Below, piece after piece: positions 12,501 to 24,057 of a stretch of DNA of 64,000 nt. How positions within the stretch are numbered: position 1 is the stretch's first letter; every line of letters starts with the position of its first letter. The stretch spans positions 28,596 to 92,595 of the forward strand of contig LUCM01002439.1 of assembly GCA_008360955.1 (NCBI GenBank). The letters are read 5' to 3'. The notes below the pieces were generated by a model, which worked only from the letters and a program-made list of their open reading frames with translations, was not told the origin of the DNA and did not search any database. Position numbers and translations under genes: made by a program. This DNA is from Fasciolopsis buskii (lineage: Eukaryota; Platyhelminthes; Trematoda; Plagiorchiida; Fasciolidae).

Positions 12501-14255
12501 TTATCATTCGGCAGGTTCCCGGAAGTGTCCACAAACACTGATCTTGCGAATGCATATGCATACATACAAATATCACTAGCCCGTATCAATCAGTGGTTTT
12601 CGTCTGTTGGTCTCAGCATTTCACCATTCGATATTCAACATTCTTCTAATCATATTATCAAGAAGCTCGAAGTAATTGAATCACATCAGGAAGGCATTAT
12701 TATTCAACTTCCCACCCGATTAATACCAGATACAAATAAATCTTTGACATTTTTTGCGCAAATACGCACTAGTTCACTTTAGTGTGTCTTGCAATACCTG
12801 AATCTTTCTTTTTTATCTTTTGTCTTTTACTTCCTTTATTCATGAAAAATCAATATACGTCAATTTTCAGGAAGGGGGCCGCGGCCAAAAGAAAGTTGCC
12901 GAGTGACGAAGTTCACCGGCGGTGGGAGGATTCGATCCCACGACCTTATCCGTCTGGCCACCGCCTTGAATACGACAGGAACTCTAAGGATTTCACCTCG
13001 AATGCTAAACATGTAGCACCACTAAATGCGGTTGCTATAATTGCAGATATATGTGAATTTCGTTCTATTTTTGGTGATCTTTTGTATTGTGTTCGTTCTT
13101 TCAATAATTCCTGTATGGGAATTCACTGTATAAAACACATTTCAAGCACTTATACTTTCAAGTGTGTCTCGAAATTATTTGCAAGTAGTGTGCCGGATTG
13201 ATAGTATTTTTTGGTCTGTGATTGCTCTTCGAACTTCACTGAGAACGCACGAATCTTGGATAATCCAGTGAGTTGTGCACTCGGAAAGCACCACACGGGA
13301 GTTTCGCCCTCATTAGGGCTTACCAGCCGTGCACATCCATCAGTGTATCAAGAATCTGAACGTGCGATTTTTGCAATGGCAAATGTGCATTATCAATGCT
13401 CTGACCAGACCGTCATTGCGGATTCGAAATATTGGGCTAAGGCTGTTTCATTTGTCGTCTTCAACGGGCAACCAACAGTGTCCGTTAGCTTCGAATACAA
13501 TCATCGTCCCGTTAACTCCAATCGAATCTTCTTCAGAAGTGATCCAATTGAAACAAACATACAGGTAAATATTTTTATTGACTTGAATTAATAGAACTAC
13601 TAAATAACCCGATGCCACTACCATTTTTGCTGTCTGTGTCAAAACAACGGCTTGTAGAACGATGGGTTACTCGGCATTGTTATCCTCCTTATTCACTACT
13701 GAACTAGGATACATTTCCAATCCGATCTATTCGTTTCGGTTACCAGTATGCTGGGCACGGAAAGGGGAACTCATGACCGCTTACCATTCGGACGAAAACT
13801 GTCTAACTGAACATTTTTATCTTCAAATAAAAATAGCTACCAAAATCCACCGGAATCCGAGTCGGCATCAAATGCTATCGGTAGGTTATACTCAGTTTTA
13901 GAACTTGTTTAAAGCCAAGTATGTAATTTGTTTGATTACTCTTAAGCAAAACCATATTTGGGTATGAACTCGTCTGTAGCAAAAACAAACATTCGTTCCG
14001 ACAGAACTCGAAATCTGTTCACGTGAATTTATCCATATTGATTCGGTGCACAAACCGCAGGATGAGATTTTTAAATTTGGTCGACTCGGTCCTATTCAGA
14101 CAGTTAGTATCGATCGTTTCCAAGTGGCATATATTGATGATGACTTAGTACCTATTAATATGAGACCCGATGTTAACCCAGCACGGTCTTACGATGACAC
14201 TTACATGCCACTTCAGATCCTGCAACCTACCTCGCCGAACATAATTTTGAGCTAG
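9520..14255 (+). CDS. Unidentified multi-exon gene (partial, plus strand)
   Basis: I do not recognise the product. Successive open segments with gt/ag borders suggest one gene. Exon A (about 9522-9724) ends at gtgaaa and exon B (9805-9939) ends at gtaaga. Exon C (12134-12243) lies between a ttttctag acceptor and a gtaag donor, and exon D starts at 12466 after ttcag. A to B to C to D joins in compatible phase (2, 2, 1). Later segments are about 13245-13564, 13708-13880 and 14061-14255, the last with a TAG stop. The third-to-fourth join (13564 to 13708) does not keep phase with the acceptors I can see, so that part is uncertain. Residues around exons B-C alternate hydrophobic and polar in a beta-strand-like way. 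A repeating-beta lipid-transfer protein (VPS13-like) is only a guess. An S1 SINE sits in one intron. Confidence 0.4.
12134..12243 (+). CDS. Best-supported internal exon of the unidentified plus-strand gene
   Basis: The exon follows a good polypyrimidine acceptor (ttggtttttctag) and ends at a near-consensus donor (g|gtaag). It enters in phase 2 and leaves in phase 1. The upstream exon ending at 9939 leaves in phase 2 and the next exon at 12466 enters in phase 1, so both junctions stay open. Encoded residues include LEVLCQLEVDVMFLKC and LLDLKCADLVS. No family is recognised. Confidence 0.5.
12806..12966 (-). mobile_element. tRNA-headed SINE, family S1 (copy 1, deleted head)
   Basis: Minus-strand SINE. 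The head has an A box TGGCCAGACGG (12950-12960) and a B box GGATCGAATCC (12928-12938), one mismatch from the Pol III consensus. The two boxes are about 22 nt closer than in the copy at 21.9 kb. The missing bases lie between two CACGAC repeats in that copy, which suggests a microhomology deletion. The tail is the family's conserved A-rich 3' end. It lies antisense within the plus-strand gene, between the exon starting at 12466 and the one at about 13245. Confidence 0.8.
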
Positions 14256-14561
14256 ACTATTGAATCAAGTTCGAAAAATCCTCGGGTGCAAATATTGTTT
14301 GACTTCCTAGCCAGTACAATACAGCAGTATGAAACTCCTCGCGAATGAAACCTCAGTCAGACTTTGCGCGTGGAGAAACGTTTATTATGCGCGCTTTCAA
14401 TACTAGATCAAATGCGTCCATCCTGACTACAAACGTAGTAATAACTTTCGTTTTCGTATTTACGATACGAATAAGATGCACATCACATAATTGCCATATA
14501 CGCGCTACATCTGTAGCGATTCCTAGATAATTTCTTGCCCGTTTTCGTCTTCTGGAACCAG

Positions 14562-14833
14562 ATCACATGGTTAATCTCGCTGATCTGAACTCGAGGAAGA
14601 AATATGGATCCATCAGCCACTTCCTGGTACACTTCGGTTGGTCTCGACATTTAAATCTGATCGCGGAATTTTTGTCCTTCGTCACTCCTCGACATGCGAT
14701 CGAATCGATCTGGTATCATATGGATGAGAATTTTTCCATCTTATATCTTGGCGACAAATCCAGCTTACTTTCGATTATCGTGCTAAGATTCCATCAGATA
14801 AACGATTCAGCATCCGAAAAAAAACGTATATAA
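14562..14833 (+). CDS. Possible terminal exon, unidentified
   Basis: An open segment begins after a strong polypyrimidine acceptor (cgttttcgtcttctggaaccag) and runs to a TAA stop at 14831-14833. Its codons give a plausible protein (blocks such as VHFGWSRHLNLIAEFL and MDENFSILYLGDK) that I cannot assign. It enters in phase 1. An AATAAA hexamer lies about 60 bases after the stop. It could be the true last exon of the preceding plus-strand gene through an unseen splice, or a separate gene. Confidence 0.3.
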
Positions 14834-14888
14834 ATACTGACGATAGAAATGCTTATTTGTTCGTACAAAAATAAGTGCATGTATTGTT

Positions 14889-14896
14889 CAAATAAA
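14889..14896 (+). promoter_or_regulatory. Candidate polyadenylation signal (AATAAA)
   Basis: An AATAAA hexamer in an AT-rich stretch just downstream of the stop of the candidate terminal exon ending at 14833. The position fits a 3' end signal, but the hexamer is common by chance in this base composition. Confidence 0.25.
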
Positions 14897-15297
14897 TTTA
14901 AGTAGACACTTTTTTGAAGTGGCACAAATATTCTGAGGGAAATCGACTAATTTTGGACATTATTTGTCTAGCCCCTTGATTCGACGATTGATTTTGCGTT
15001 CGATTTGTCAGATATGATAAATGTAATTTTCCGTTTGATCCAGTTCATGTGAGGTCTTTCGATTTTGCACCTCACTTATCACTTGCCACATTCCGTGGAG
15101 TTTCGTGTTTTTGTTTATTTTTGGATCGTCGCAACTTCCGTGTCACGATGTAAACAACATGTTGCTCTCACCCGTTCGTCTACTACGGATGGGGGGGGGT
15201 TTCCCTGCCAAGTCAACTGGAGAAATTTCACAGATTTACAAATTTGGAATATGATAATCTGATCTGTCTGTAGTCACATTTTGTAAATCTTATAAAA

Positions 15298-15480
15298 TTT
15301 AATTATGAATGATATAATGTGAATAACAGCATTGTTGGTAGATGTAATGTGCCGGGGCTTCGACTCTCGTGGGTAATCTCTTTCAAGGTAAACTTTACAA
15401 TCAAAATGGCAGTCGAAGCACTGGCACATTACATCTACTAACAAAGCTGTATTACTAACATTATATCATTCACAATTAAA
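15298..15480. repeat. Imperfect inverted repeat (foldback, ~68-bp arms)
   Basis: The left arm at about 15298-15365 and the right arm at about 15411-15480 are imperfect reverse complements over nearly their whole length. Both arms share ATGATATAATGT-type and GTAGATGTAATGTGCC blocks and the CTTCGACT inner edge. The loop is about 45 bases. The outer edges read TTTAATT/AATTAAA. No open frame is present. This is a MITE-like or foldback element, or a transcribed hairpin if it lies in an intron. Confidence 0.85.
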
Positions 15481-16990
15481 ACCAATACATGGTGCATCGA
15501 TTTTTCGATACACTCCTTACGTCATTTGGTCCTGATACCTATTAAATTTAATTTACAAGGTACCATATCTCCAAGAATCGCTGGAATTATGCGTTGTAAA
15601 AGTCGGTGTCAAAATCGGAAATCAACGGAATCTGGGTTCCAAGTTAGGTAGTAGTTATTTTGATAATTTTCGAAGTCGTTTACTTCCCGAACAGATCGAT
15701 TTTCAATAGGTTGCTGTTCTGATCCACGGCTACCAGTTGCTTGGTAGTTTGACAGTGAAATTTATTCAAAATATTCAGTCAGATAAATTGCAAATAAGTC
15801 AATTAATCATTGGTCACGCTTCCGTGGACTCTCGTGTTTTCGCTGTTCAGGTTATCTGCATGTCATACAGTTCGCCTTAATCCCGCTAGCACACTCTGCC
15901 ATATCAGGTAGGTAGAAAGTTCATCTGTAGTACAAATGGAAAATCCCTTGAAATTTGCATGTGAACAACTCAACGAAGGTAAAACTTTTCTATAACTGTT
16001 GATGGAAAGATCAAACGTTCGTCCCTCGTAGTCAACTCGTCAGATGATTGGAAATAATCCATAAATTATGCTCAGTTTTGTTTGGATCTATTAACTAACT
16101 TTGGACGGCGATCGTCAGCGACTGGAGACATATTTCTTCAATCGCGCGCTTCCGAATTTAGGAAAATTGGATTTTTTACCATCAAAACAGTGTTCACTGT
16201 TCACTTTCAATGCTCGCTCTTAATATTCGATAGGATGACTTATGAAGGGGCATCGGCCATGAACTGAGCCATTCGTAATCATACGTTTGCAGATATTTTG
16301 GAGTCGTTTGCAGACTTTTGGCGTTTGATGCAACCGCTTAGCAACGACCAGGATCGGAGTACATGTTGAATTCCACCAAACGTAAGATGGTGCAACTTCT
16401 GGCCAGCTTACACACATACTAATAGTCCCTTCTTGAGTTGTGTACAATTTTACTCACAAACTGTCCACGGTCTGCTGCGATAATCAGTCAGGTGACCATT
16501 CTGCACCAGACGGACTGACAAAACCATGTCGAACAATCTCACACGAATTACTCAGGGACAAAGACAGATCACAACACATTGGTACGGAGCTTGACAATGA
16601 GTGGTTTTATACGTTTGAAAGGTGACTATCACATTTCTGCCCAAATGCCTATTAGTATCTGTTTATATTAATTTGTGAATGGACCCGACTTGTTTCGCCA
16701 ACCTTGGTATGAAACTGTCAACTTATTTATTTGATCATGGGATAAACACGTGATGCATTTTTCATTTCGGTTGATGCCAACATGCCCTGGGGTGATACGA
16801 GCCTTATCCGAATCCTTTTTGATATCCATGGTGGTCAAAAGGTGATTGCCGAACCTGTTCGTTGTCTAACAAAATGTCTAATTGTCGCGTTCTAGTTTTG
16901 ATTCAAGTCGCGGACACACAAATGCGGAAAGGAATAAAACCTTTTCGATATGCTTTAGAACATTCTAAGCGGAAAACTAGACTATCATGC
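15481..16990. other. Unassigned
   Basis: No gene recognised. A short internal duplication (CGTTTGCAGA-type) is seen near 16283-16325. The left edge of the gypsy remnant may reach into the end of this stretch. Confidence 0.3.
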
Positions 16991-16994
16991 GTCA

Positions 16995-17330
16995 TGCAAA
17001 GTTCGTTATCCTCTGGATGATCGGTTCATGAAAACTTTCACGGGATATTTTCAAACCAAACGATGATCGAATTCAACACTGATGACCATACCATATGTCA
17101 TACGCGACGAAGTAACTCGAAGCTTCATCCAGCCCTAAGTGTTCGTATTTTGAAGCCAGATCTATTTTGGTAAAGTGCTGCGTGCTTGATAATCCATGTG
17201 AAACGTGACTAAAGATGGCTAACGTAAAGTGCTCACGAGTGAGCGTAGTGTTTAATGGTTTGGAACAGATACACGTGCGAATTGCCGTAGGTATTTGCAT
17301 CAGTTTCACTACTTGATTCAATCACTCTAT
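16995..17330 (-). mobile_element. Ty3/gypsy-type LTR retrotransposon RT remnant
   Basis: On the minus strand the frame carries an RT N-terminal pattern in the right order: a KPLN-like block (CSKPLNTTLTREHF), then FTKIDLASKYEHLGLDEASS (the palm KIDL..Y..L.LDE..S signature), then in another frame a FGLKIS-like block. This matches gypsy polymerases of the K02A2.6-like branch. The fragment is only about 110 codons, with a stop after GHQC and a frameshift. No LTRs, integrase or gag are seen nearby, so it is a relic. Confidence 0.65.
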
Positions 17331-19465
17331 CGACTGAACAACCTTATCTAGAACGTCCTTATCACAGGCGAGTCCAAATTGAGCTCGAATATTTCCCCAC
17401 GCGAGTCCTGACCAAGCCTTGTCGATAGGACCACGGGCTTGCGAGGCTGGCTGGTGATTAATTTCGCCATTTTTGAAAAATCACCGTTTGTTCACAAAAA
17501 ACAAAGATAAACTTTCCCCGACAATATTCAAAATTTTGGGAAGTACGGTGATTAGGGACGTTCTGTTGGGATGGAAGCACACTGGCATTCTTACGGAATT
17601 ACTGCCGAGAATTGGGTACGCGGGACAACCGTAGCCTACCGATATGAAGCCCATAGATAAAAATTGCCCATTCTTGGGACTGGTGATTTGGAACACTGTT
17701 TTTGCCCCATGGACGAACAGTGTTCACATGAAACATCTTGCCTATGTTGATCTACGTGCTACATTCGGTAGAACACCCTCAGACGTGAATTATCAGTGCA
17801 TTAGTATGTACCTGGAATTTTTTTCTTGTTAATTTTGATAGTAGACGACAACTTGCTGCCAAGCAACTTATTTTCACATCTGAATTAGTGAGACATGCCG
17901 GTGTATGGTATTTCAAATTTCACGCTCAGATGGTACCGGTTTTCAGTCCTCCCGTGAACTGGTCTCTAGCATCTATGGAACATGATCCTTCCATTACACC
18001 CACGTTTCAGGCATGTTAGTATGAAAGCACTCTATTGTACTGCCGGAATCTGGGTCCAATTTACTTGGCGCTTTTTATTGAGGGTCTTGGCTTGTGATCA
18101 TAGCCGTTCTGGCGAGTCATTGTGATTCGAAATGACTGTTTTTTGGAAGGTCATGCATTTTGTCACAAGACAGACAATATTCTCTTTTTGAGACGTAGAA
18201 TGTACCACAGAGGTTTTCATTCATGATGTTCATTGAATATTATTTACCGAAGAATACTCAATTCCAACGCACCCGAGGTTTCTATACTCTGTCGGCATAC
18301 GCCTTTTCGACTGTTTCTCCACCTAGGACTACATCGGAGCATTGCTGGAGTGCCTAACAGGGGGATATTTAGAATGCTTTTCAATCCAGCTGAGATGGGC
18401 AAACCTACCACAGTTTGGTCGCTCGCAAGTCCGTATTCTGAACAAAGACAAAAACTGCAAGGTCATTCAAGTGATCTGAACAATGATGACGACATCAGAA
18501 AACAAAACAAAACAAAACAACAACAACAACAAGAGCAGCGAAATCAACGACGAAAAAAATACAAGGGGAAAAGCAATAATAACGAAATTGAGTTGACTGA
18601 TTCATTTGGCAGTTGAGTTCGTTAGCTGAAAGCACAATGCTCAAGTATGACTTTGAACCTACTGAGACAATACCGTTCCAATTTCGAAACTGACGATATC
18701 TAGTAACTTCTGCCTTTGCTGATGACAAACACAAAAATCAGTGATGGCGCGAAATGTAATTAGTCCAAGGTTGTGAAGAAATAACGAGAAATGAATGGCC
18801 TTCAGCTCGTATAGCTTTTCCGGAACCGTCAAAAGATCAGCACACTGTGTTCGGTGCAAATTTTAGCTGCTAGCTAGTCACCGCGAACATTCTATCATCA
18901 AATTAGCTGCAAGACGAATCTGCAGATGTTCATTCAACTGCATCTATGATGTGACCGTTCGCACATCAGTTTCGACAGGTATAACGTTAAAAATCAGTTT
19001 TTCAGGAAATCTGAGCAAAACATTGTTGCGAAATGCAAAACTAAAATTACAAGCAATGCCAAGCAAACATTGGTCTATAAAATGAAGTCGGTGGTCAGCT
19101 AACGTGTGTCAAGCCAGTCGGAAAGCACCATTGATGCAGTAAAACAAAATCAGTAGAATTTACTAACTGAAGGTCATCGTATGTGTTATTTATGTACACG
19201 TACGACTGATTTGATGCAATTCATAGACCGTTAGGTCAGTCCTCAAATCACCTCTTGGTTTACCTGGTCACATATGCTGGGGATTCGAGGAGAAATCCAA
19301 ATAAATGGTAGGCAATTGAACGAACAAACTGTAGAGACGAAGTTCACTATCTTGGTCAAAAGTGCGGAACAAATTCTATCAGTCTAGCACAAAGATTTGT
19401 TTGGTCAAACCAGGAACGAAACTTTATTCATCATGATATGCACTTGGGACAAAACTGAAGATGAA
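17331..19465. other. Unassigned, with a small A/C simple repeat
   Basis: No recognised gene. An (AAAAC)n/(CAA)n simple tract at 18500-18532 lies inside an incidental 127-codon open frame, giving a Q/N/K-rich run of no evident meaning. Confidence 0.3.
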
Positions 19466-19954
19466 CTAATAAGAAGGAAACAAAGGTTTCTGCAATACGG
19501 TTACCCAGAATGCTTCATCTACAAAGATTTGAATACTATCAGAAACTGCGTATTTTGTCCGTATCTCGACTAGTTCTCGTTTTGCAGACCGCTTTTACGT
19601 TCAGCCTCTTTCTGTGTGCACCGATTCACTTGTACCCATGAGGGAGGTTATGCCTGTAGACATAAAAGAGGATCGCCTAACCACATAAAGGAATCTCGCC
19701 CGAGTTGGCTGAAGAATAAACAGACGACAGTCACCAAGCTCTTGATAGTATCAGATCATGTAATCTGTGCAATAGAAGAGTTCCCTCTTGTCTACACGGA
19801 TAGAAGAAGGCTAGCAAAGAATGTCAAGTGTCAAATCCTGTGCACGGCCAAAGCGGCTGTCGCCCGCTTGAACATAACCCCGTTGTGGGCTCAGCAACAC
19901 CACGCAAGATTTCCCAGTTTACCCAGGCAATTTAAGCAAAATACGTTTACGTAA
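19466..19954 (+). mobile_element. Penelope-like element, C-terminal GIY-YIG region remnant
   Basis: The plus-strand frame resembles the C-terminal part of Penelope-like retroelement proteins. There is an FLQYGYPECFI block upstream of a stop. Then come a CVHRFTCTHEGGY segment in the place of the usual CVYxFTCxCGxxYVGRT endonuclease motif, a KESRPSWL segment, an SDHVICAIEEF segment and a final KNVKCQILCTAKA segment. Stops before 19610 and loss of the GRT residues show it is degenerate. No RT domain is visible beside it. Confidence 0.55.
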
Positions 19955-21892
19955 CCAATGTTCCATTGAAATAGACAGGGCATTTATCAACGCACATTGC
20001 CTGTCATGAAGCCGAAAGCGTATGATTCCAATTTCTGATCAATTTTCCGTTTTTCCCTACTCCAGTGCCTATAAAACACACGGTATTTAGTCATTCGCGA
20101 AACGTCGTGCTTTCCAAAAAAGTAAACTCTTTTTTAGACAACGTTATTAACCGCGTTATTTAATTCCTGCATGGAATTTTGGAGACACGAGTCTGTGATT
20201 GAAAAACTTTAGGCGCTTAATTAAAAATATTCTCTTGTGACTTTCTATCCCGAAACAACATTTTTGTTAAAATCATATTTTTCGGTAACATTTTCCCGGT
20301 TCTTTTTGAATGGAAACCGAGTGAAAATAATAAACGTTTGTCGGCATCAACCAATTCAACTCGGGTTACGTCCCTGTGTTCTTTCTCTAATGGTCTTACT
20401 CGTCCGTGAATTGAAATTTGCAATTTTTCCAAAATCCAGGGCAACTCACAAGTTCGACCACGTTTCCATTTAGCCGTACGCGATACTAGCTGGGACGATG
20501 CGTTGTACACGAAATGACTCTGGTCTGTCTTCACAAACAAATAGGTGTGACAAAAACAAATTGGTTTCTGCAGAAAAAAGGTGAAATTAATGGGACGAAA
20601 CAAATCATGCATGTTAACCAAAGATGAAATATGATACCAAGTCAGAATGTAAATGACATTTCTCTTGCTCAAGTCACATCAACAACCAGGTCAACGAGGT
20701 CTATCGATCATTGCCATATTTCTTGATTCTCGAGCCACAGAAGTCGAAAAGCTAAAACTGAATGACTAATATTATTGGGATCACGAATAAGCTACACGTA
20801 TACTATGGTAGTTAATCTGGAATTTAGCAAAAAATCATTGTGATCTCCGTACTAATGAAACTTTTAATCGAAGCTCGAATTTTTGTCCTCTATGTTGCTA
20901 TTTTAGTTCGAAATTAGTCAATACATTCCTATTGGTACCCGGGAAAACTTTGGCAGTTGTATCGCATTGGTTTCACTTCAGAACACGAAAAAGCAATTGA
21001 ATGACCAAACTTGGTGTTCCAGTAGGAGTATATTTTATTGATAAATAGAGCTCGTGTGCAAAAAAATATCGTGGTGAATTTTGGCTGGTGGGATGTTACT
21101 GACCATTAAGTTTGGATGAATAAATACCTGCCCATTTTTGATTGGTCAATATATGATGTATGGTCGCAAATAAATATTGCATTATCGAGCTCACTTTGTC
21201 CTGTTCCATGAACTCCTGACCGCGGAGCTTTGAAATTACAGTGCAAGCATTCCACTACCAATTGAAGTGACATCTCCAGTACACGTGAGAAATTAAACGA
21301 TAATCCATATTTATAAATTTACAAGGGTATCGTGCTTGTCGTTTCCTTGGTGACCTGTTTCTACGTTTCATTTGGCAGCTTTGATTTAATCATGTCTGGG
21401 TGATCGAACTGGATAACTGTGAGCTTTCGGTTGATTAAGAACACTTAAAAGGCTTCGTTTTCCCACTGGGCTTATCAGTGGCTACTTTTCGTCGTGGTTT
21501 ATTTTCCTCTTATCCTTGCATCGGCACAGCGCGGGTGCCGCGATATAACCGGGGTATTGTTCGTATCTGTTCTTCTATCCGAGTATTCTGGGTTCCACGA
21601 GTTGATGTGTATTTGCCGATTCATTGCTTCAGACTTCGACAGAAGGCACATCTTTTGAGCGACGCATACGCCAATTCTGTATGAAGAATATTACTTTGAC
21701 AGTGGATCTCTTTCACGTTCATGAGTTCCAAACGTGACCACATGAAGTGTGTTATACTGATGCTTGTTCCGAGAGGCTTGATGTTTGATCTGAAAAATTG
21801 GACCCATTGAACTAATGTCATTTGGTTTTTTCGAGCTAGCCAACATTTGGCACGACAGTTTTACGGAAGTCCCATCATCGAGAATTCTGATT
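19955..21892. other. Unassigned
   Basis: Nothing recognised. A 151-codon minus-strand open frame (20217-20672) has no family features and no splice context. It is within what chance allows in 64 kb. Confidence 0.3.
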
Positions 21893-22070
21893 TTATTTTT
21901 TATCTTTTACTTTTTTTATTAATGAAATAACAGTGTGCATCATTTTTCAGGGAGGGAGCCGCGACCAACAGAGGGTTGCCAAGCGGGGAAGTTGACCGGC
22001 GGTGGATGGATTCGAACCCACGACTGTCACGTTCAAACGCCACGACCTTATCCGCTTGGCCACCGTGCTA
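21893..22070 (-). mobile_element. tRNA-headed SINE, family S1 (copy 2, intact Pol III boxes)
   Basis: Minus-strand SINE with the best preserved head of the family. The A box TGGCCAAGCGG (22052-22062) and the B box GGTTCGAATCC (22008-22018) both match the RNA polymerase III consensus exactly. The boxes sit at tRNA-like spacing with an anticodon-arm-like segment between. The head looks derived from a tRNA of the Ser/Leu type. The conserved body and an A-rich tail with GATAAAA follow on the minus strand, ending near 21893. It is not a functional tRNA gene, since the acceptor stem does not pair and the sequence continues as SINE. Confidence 0.85.
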
Positions 22071-22559
22071 CAACTTTGCAGAAGTTTCATGGTCGAGAAT
22101 TCGGATTTATGATCATAGACCAGTGCGAATTGAACTTTACGATTATGTTGTGACTTTCTGACTTGGTTGAACTGTCCCCCACTCACCCGACTGCATGGGT
22201 AACCTAATTTGATATCTACGAATTGAAAGAGTTCTAAAAACATTATCGCATTTATCTTGGTTCCTTCGTGCAGAATTGAGACCTCGTACAGATCAAATTT
22301 GGGTTCGTTCCTCGAAATGTATCTTCTTGTGATTGGTTTTTATTCATGCATTAGGTTAACCTTCTTTCTTTCCATTTGGCCGACTTAGAATTAGCCGTAA
22401 TCCCTAAATGACTATTGTCCTTCTTCTTCTTCTTCGGTTTTGAGGTTTTAATTGTGCCATGCTTCTTCCAATAATTTTGGACAATCTGTGAACAACTGGG
22501 CACGCACGAACTTGCAGTAGTTTCTACATTCGTTTTAGATAAACTCCGGATTTGTCGTG
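22071..22559. other. Unassigned
   Basis: No gene recognised. A short CTT run lies at about 22421-22435. The Penelope-like remnant to the right may begin inside this stretch. Confidence 0.3.
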
Positions 22560-23130
22560 TTTGATTTCGTATTTTGGATCGTTTCCTTTGTCATTCCACC
22601 CAAGGTTTCGCTTACGAATTTTACGCTATATTCGTATCTTTTGAAATGTTTTGTGCGCACAATTCTGTTCTTGTTTATTTGCATTTTATTTGCGAGTTTC
22701 ATTCATAATAAACAAGGTTCAGATAGACGAAATTTGGTCTTTATTAATGTAACTGTTAGGAAAATTAACCATCTCATTCCTGCCTATTTGCTTTCCGTGT
22801 ATCACGATATAAGACATCCTATTGACTGTATTTTTACCCGTGAGTAAAGACAAGACTGTTCGCTCTCTTCCTCTAGTTCTAATGTAAACGTACTTTTCAC
22901 AAACATGCGGTTGGCTGGTGGCCATATATTATCGAGGTTGACAAGGATGAAGGTATCATCCACATAACTGACTGAAAGTTTCGACCGAATTCTTGATATT
23001 GCGATGTCTTCCAAGACGTGTCGTACAGCTTCCGGTCAGGAATCCACAAAGGATGAACTCGTTGGTATTTGTGTACAACATAATTATTTTGAAAGCGCAT
23101 TTCCAGCAATTCATAAGCTATTTGTTTCCA
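22560..23130 (-). mobile_element. Penelope-like element reverse transcriptase remnant
   Basis: Read on the minus strand from 23130 downward the frames give, in order, an ELLEMRFQNNYVV block (Penelope-like RT upstream motif), a degenerate version of the GSP.SG...AE motif, HVLEDIAISRIRSKL, and SYVDDTFILV with the catalytic YVDD at 22955-22966. An FT.E.EEES segment follows. This order is characteristic of Penelope-like RTs rather than LINEs. Several frameshifts and a stop break it. The polarity is opposite to the Penelope-like fragment at 19.5 kb, so they are probably separate insertions. Confidence 0.7.
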
Positions 23131-24057
23131 GTAGACGAACTGATAGAATTCTTACAGAATTTGGACAACTGGTTAGCTGAAAGATAGATAAAAACAGGTG
23201 GACGCATAGATATCGTTCGCAAGTTCCCAAACCACCATTTCTTTTTCTTCCTTTTGTTCTCGTCCCGGTTTTTTTGGATCACTGTCTCTATTTCTGGTAG
23301 CCCGTATCTTGCAAATGACTTTGTTTTACGCCAACGCTAATCGGACCATCGATTTCCGTTTGTCAGGCTGTTTATTCAGTACACCTAGCGGTTAAGTATT
23401 CAATCTCGGGCATCCGATATGATGTACTTGTATGCTTGATCCGAGTTCATGAAACGAGAGTTCTTAGAGTTACAAACAATTTGAAGGTTTTAAGGAGGCA
23501 TATTGTTCGATTTTTGCGCGGCTATTGACTTTACCCAGACGGATGAGAAAACTTGAGGATTTTCATCAAATTGGTTGCCTGGACAATCTGAAAAGAACCA
23601 AAATGTTCCCCATAGCGATTTAGTCGTAACATATGGTTTCAGCCTCCATTCATGATGTTTAACTCTCACTCCTGATTTCTAGTCACTACTGATTAGTTTC
23701 TGATTTGTTAACAATCTGATCACCACAAGATATAACAAAATAAGGCTTTAAAGTAAACAAAATAAATGAAAGTTATTTCCAAATCTGTGTTTATTGGTTC
23801 GCACTCGTGAGAGCATTTTTAACAAACCTTGAACAATGGCTGTCATAAGAGGCACAGTGAAGAAAGGAAATGCCCTGAAGTGCAAAATGGAAAGTAAATT
23901 CAAACCAATTATATTTGACAGCGTTGAATTGTTTTCTTCGAGTCCCTTTGCCAGATCACCTTTGCATTCCGCTAGACAATTCTTGATGATAAGCTTGGAC
24001 TTATTGCATTTGGTTAAATAACGTGTTACGTGAAATAATTCGCCATGTGATATCATT
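23131..24057. other. Unassigned
   Basis: No recognised gene. Opposite-strand open frames at 23748-24056 and 23836-24021 have no known features. Confidence 0.3.

Noticed and set aside
12782..13201. 139-codon plus-strand open frame
   Set aside because: It reads through an antisense SINE, and its middle is the complement of the SINE's tRNA-like head.
18233..18616. 127-codon plus-strand frame with Q/N/K-rich end
   Set aside because: The biased part is produced by an (AAAAC)n/(CAA)n simple repeat and the rest matches nothing.
20217..20672. 151-codon minus-strand open frame
   Set aside because: No motif, splice context or repeat in the window supports it. One or two such frames are expected by chance.
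22008..22062. Possible functional tRNA gene
   Set aside because: A and B boxes are intact, but the acceptor arm does not pair and the sequence runs into a repeated SINE body.
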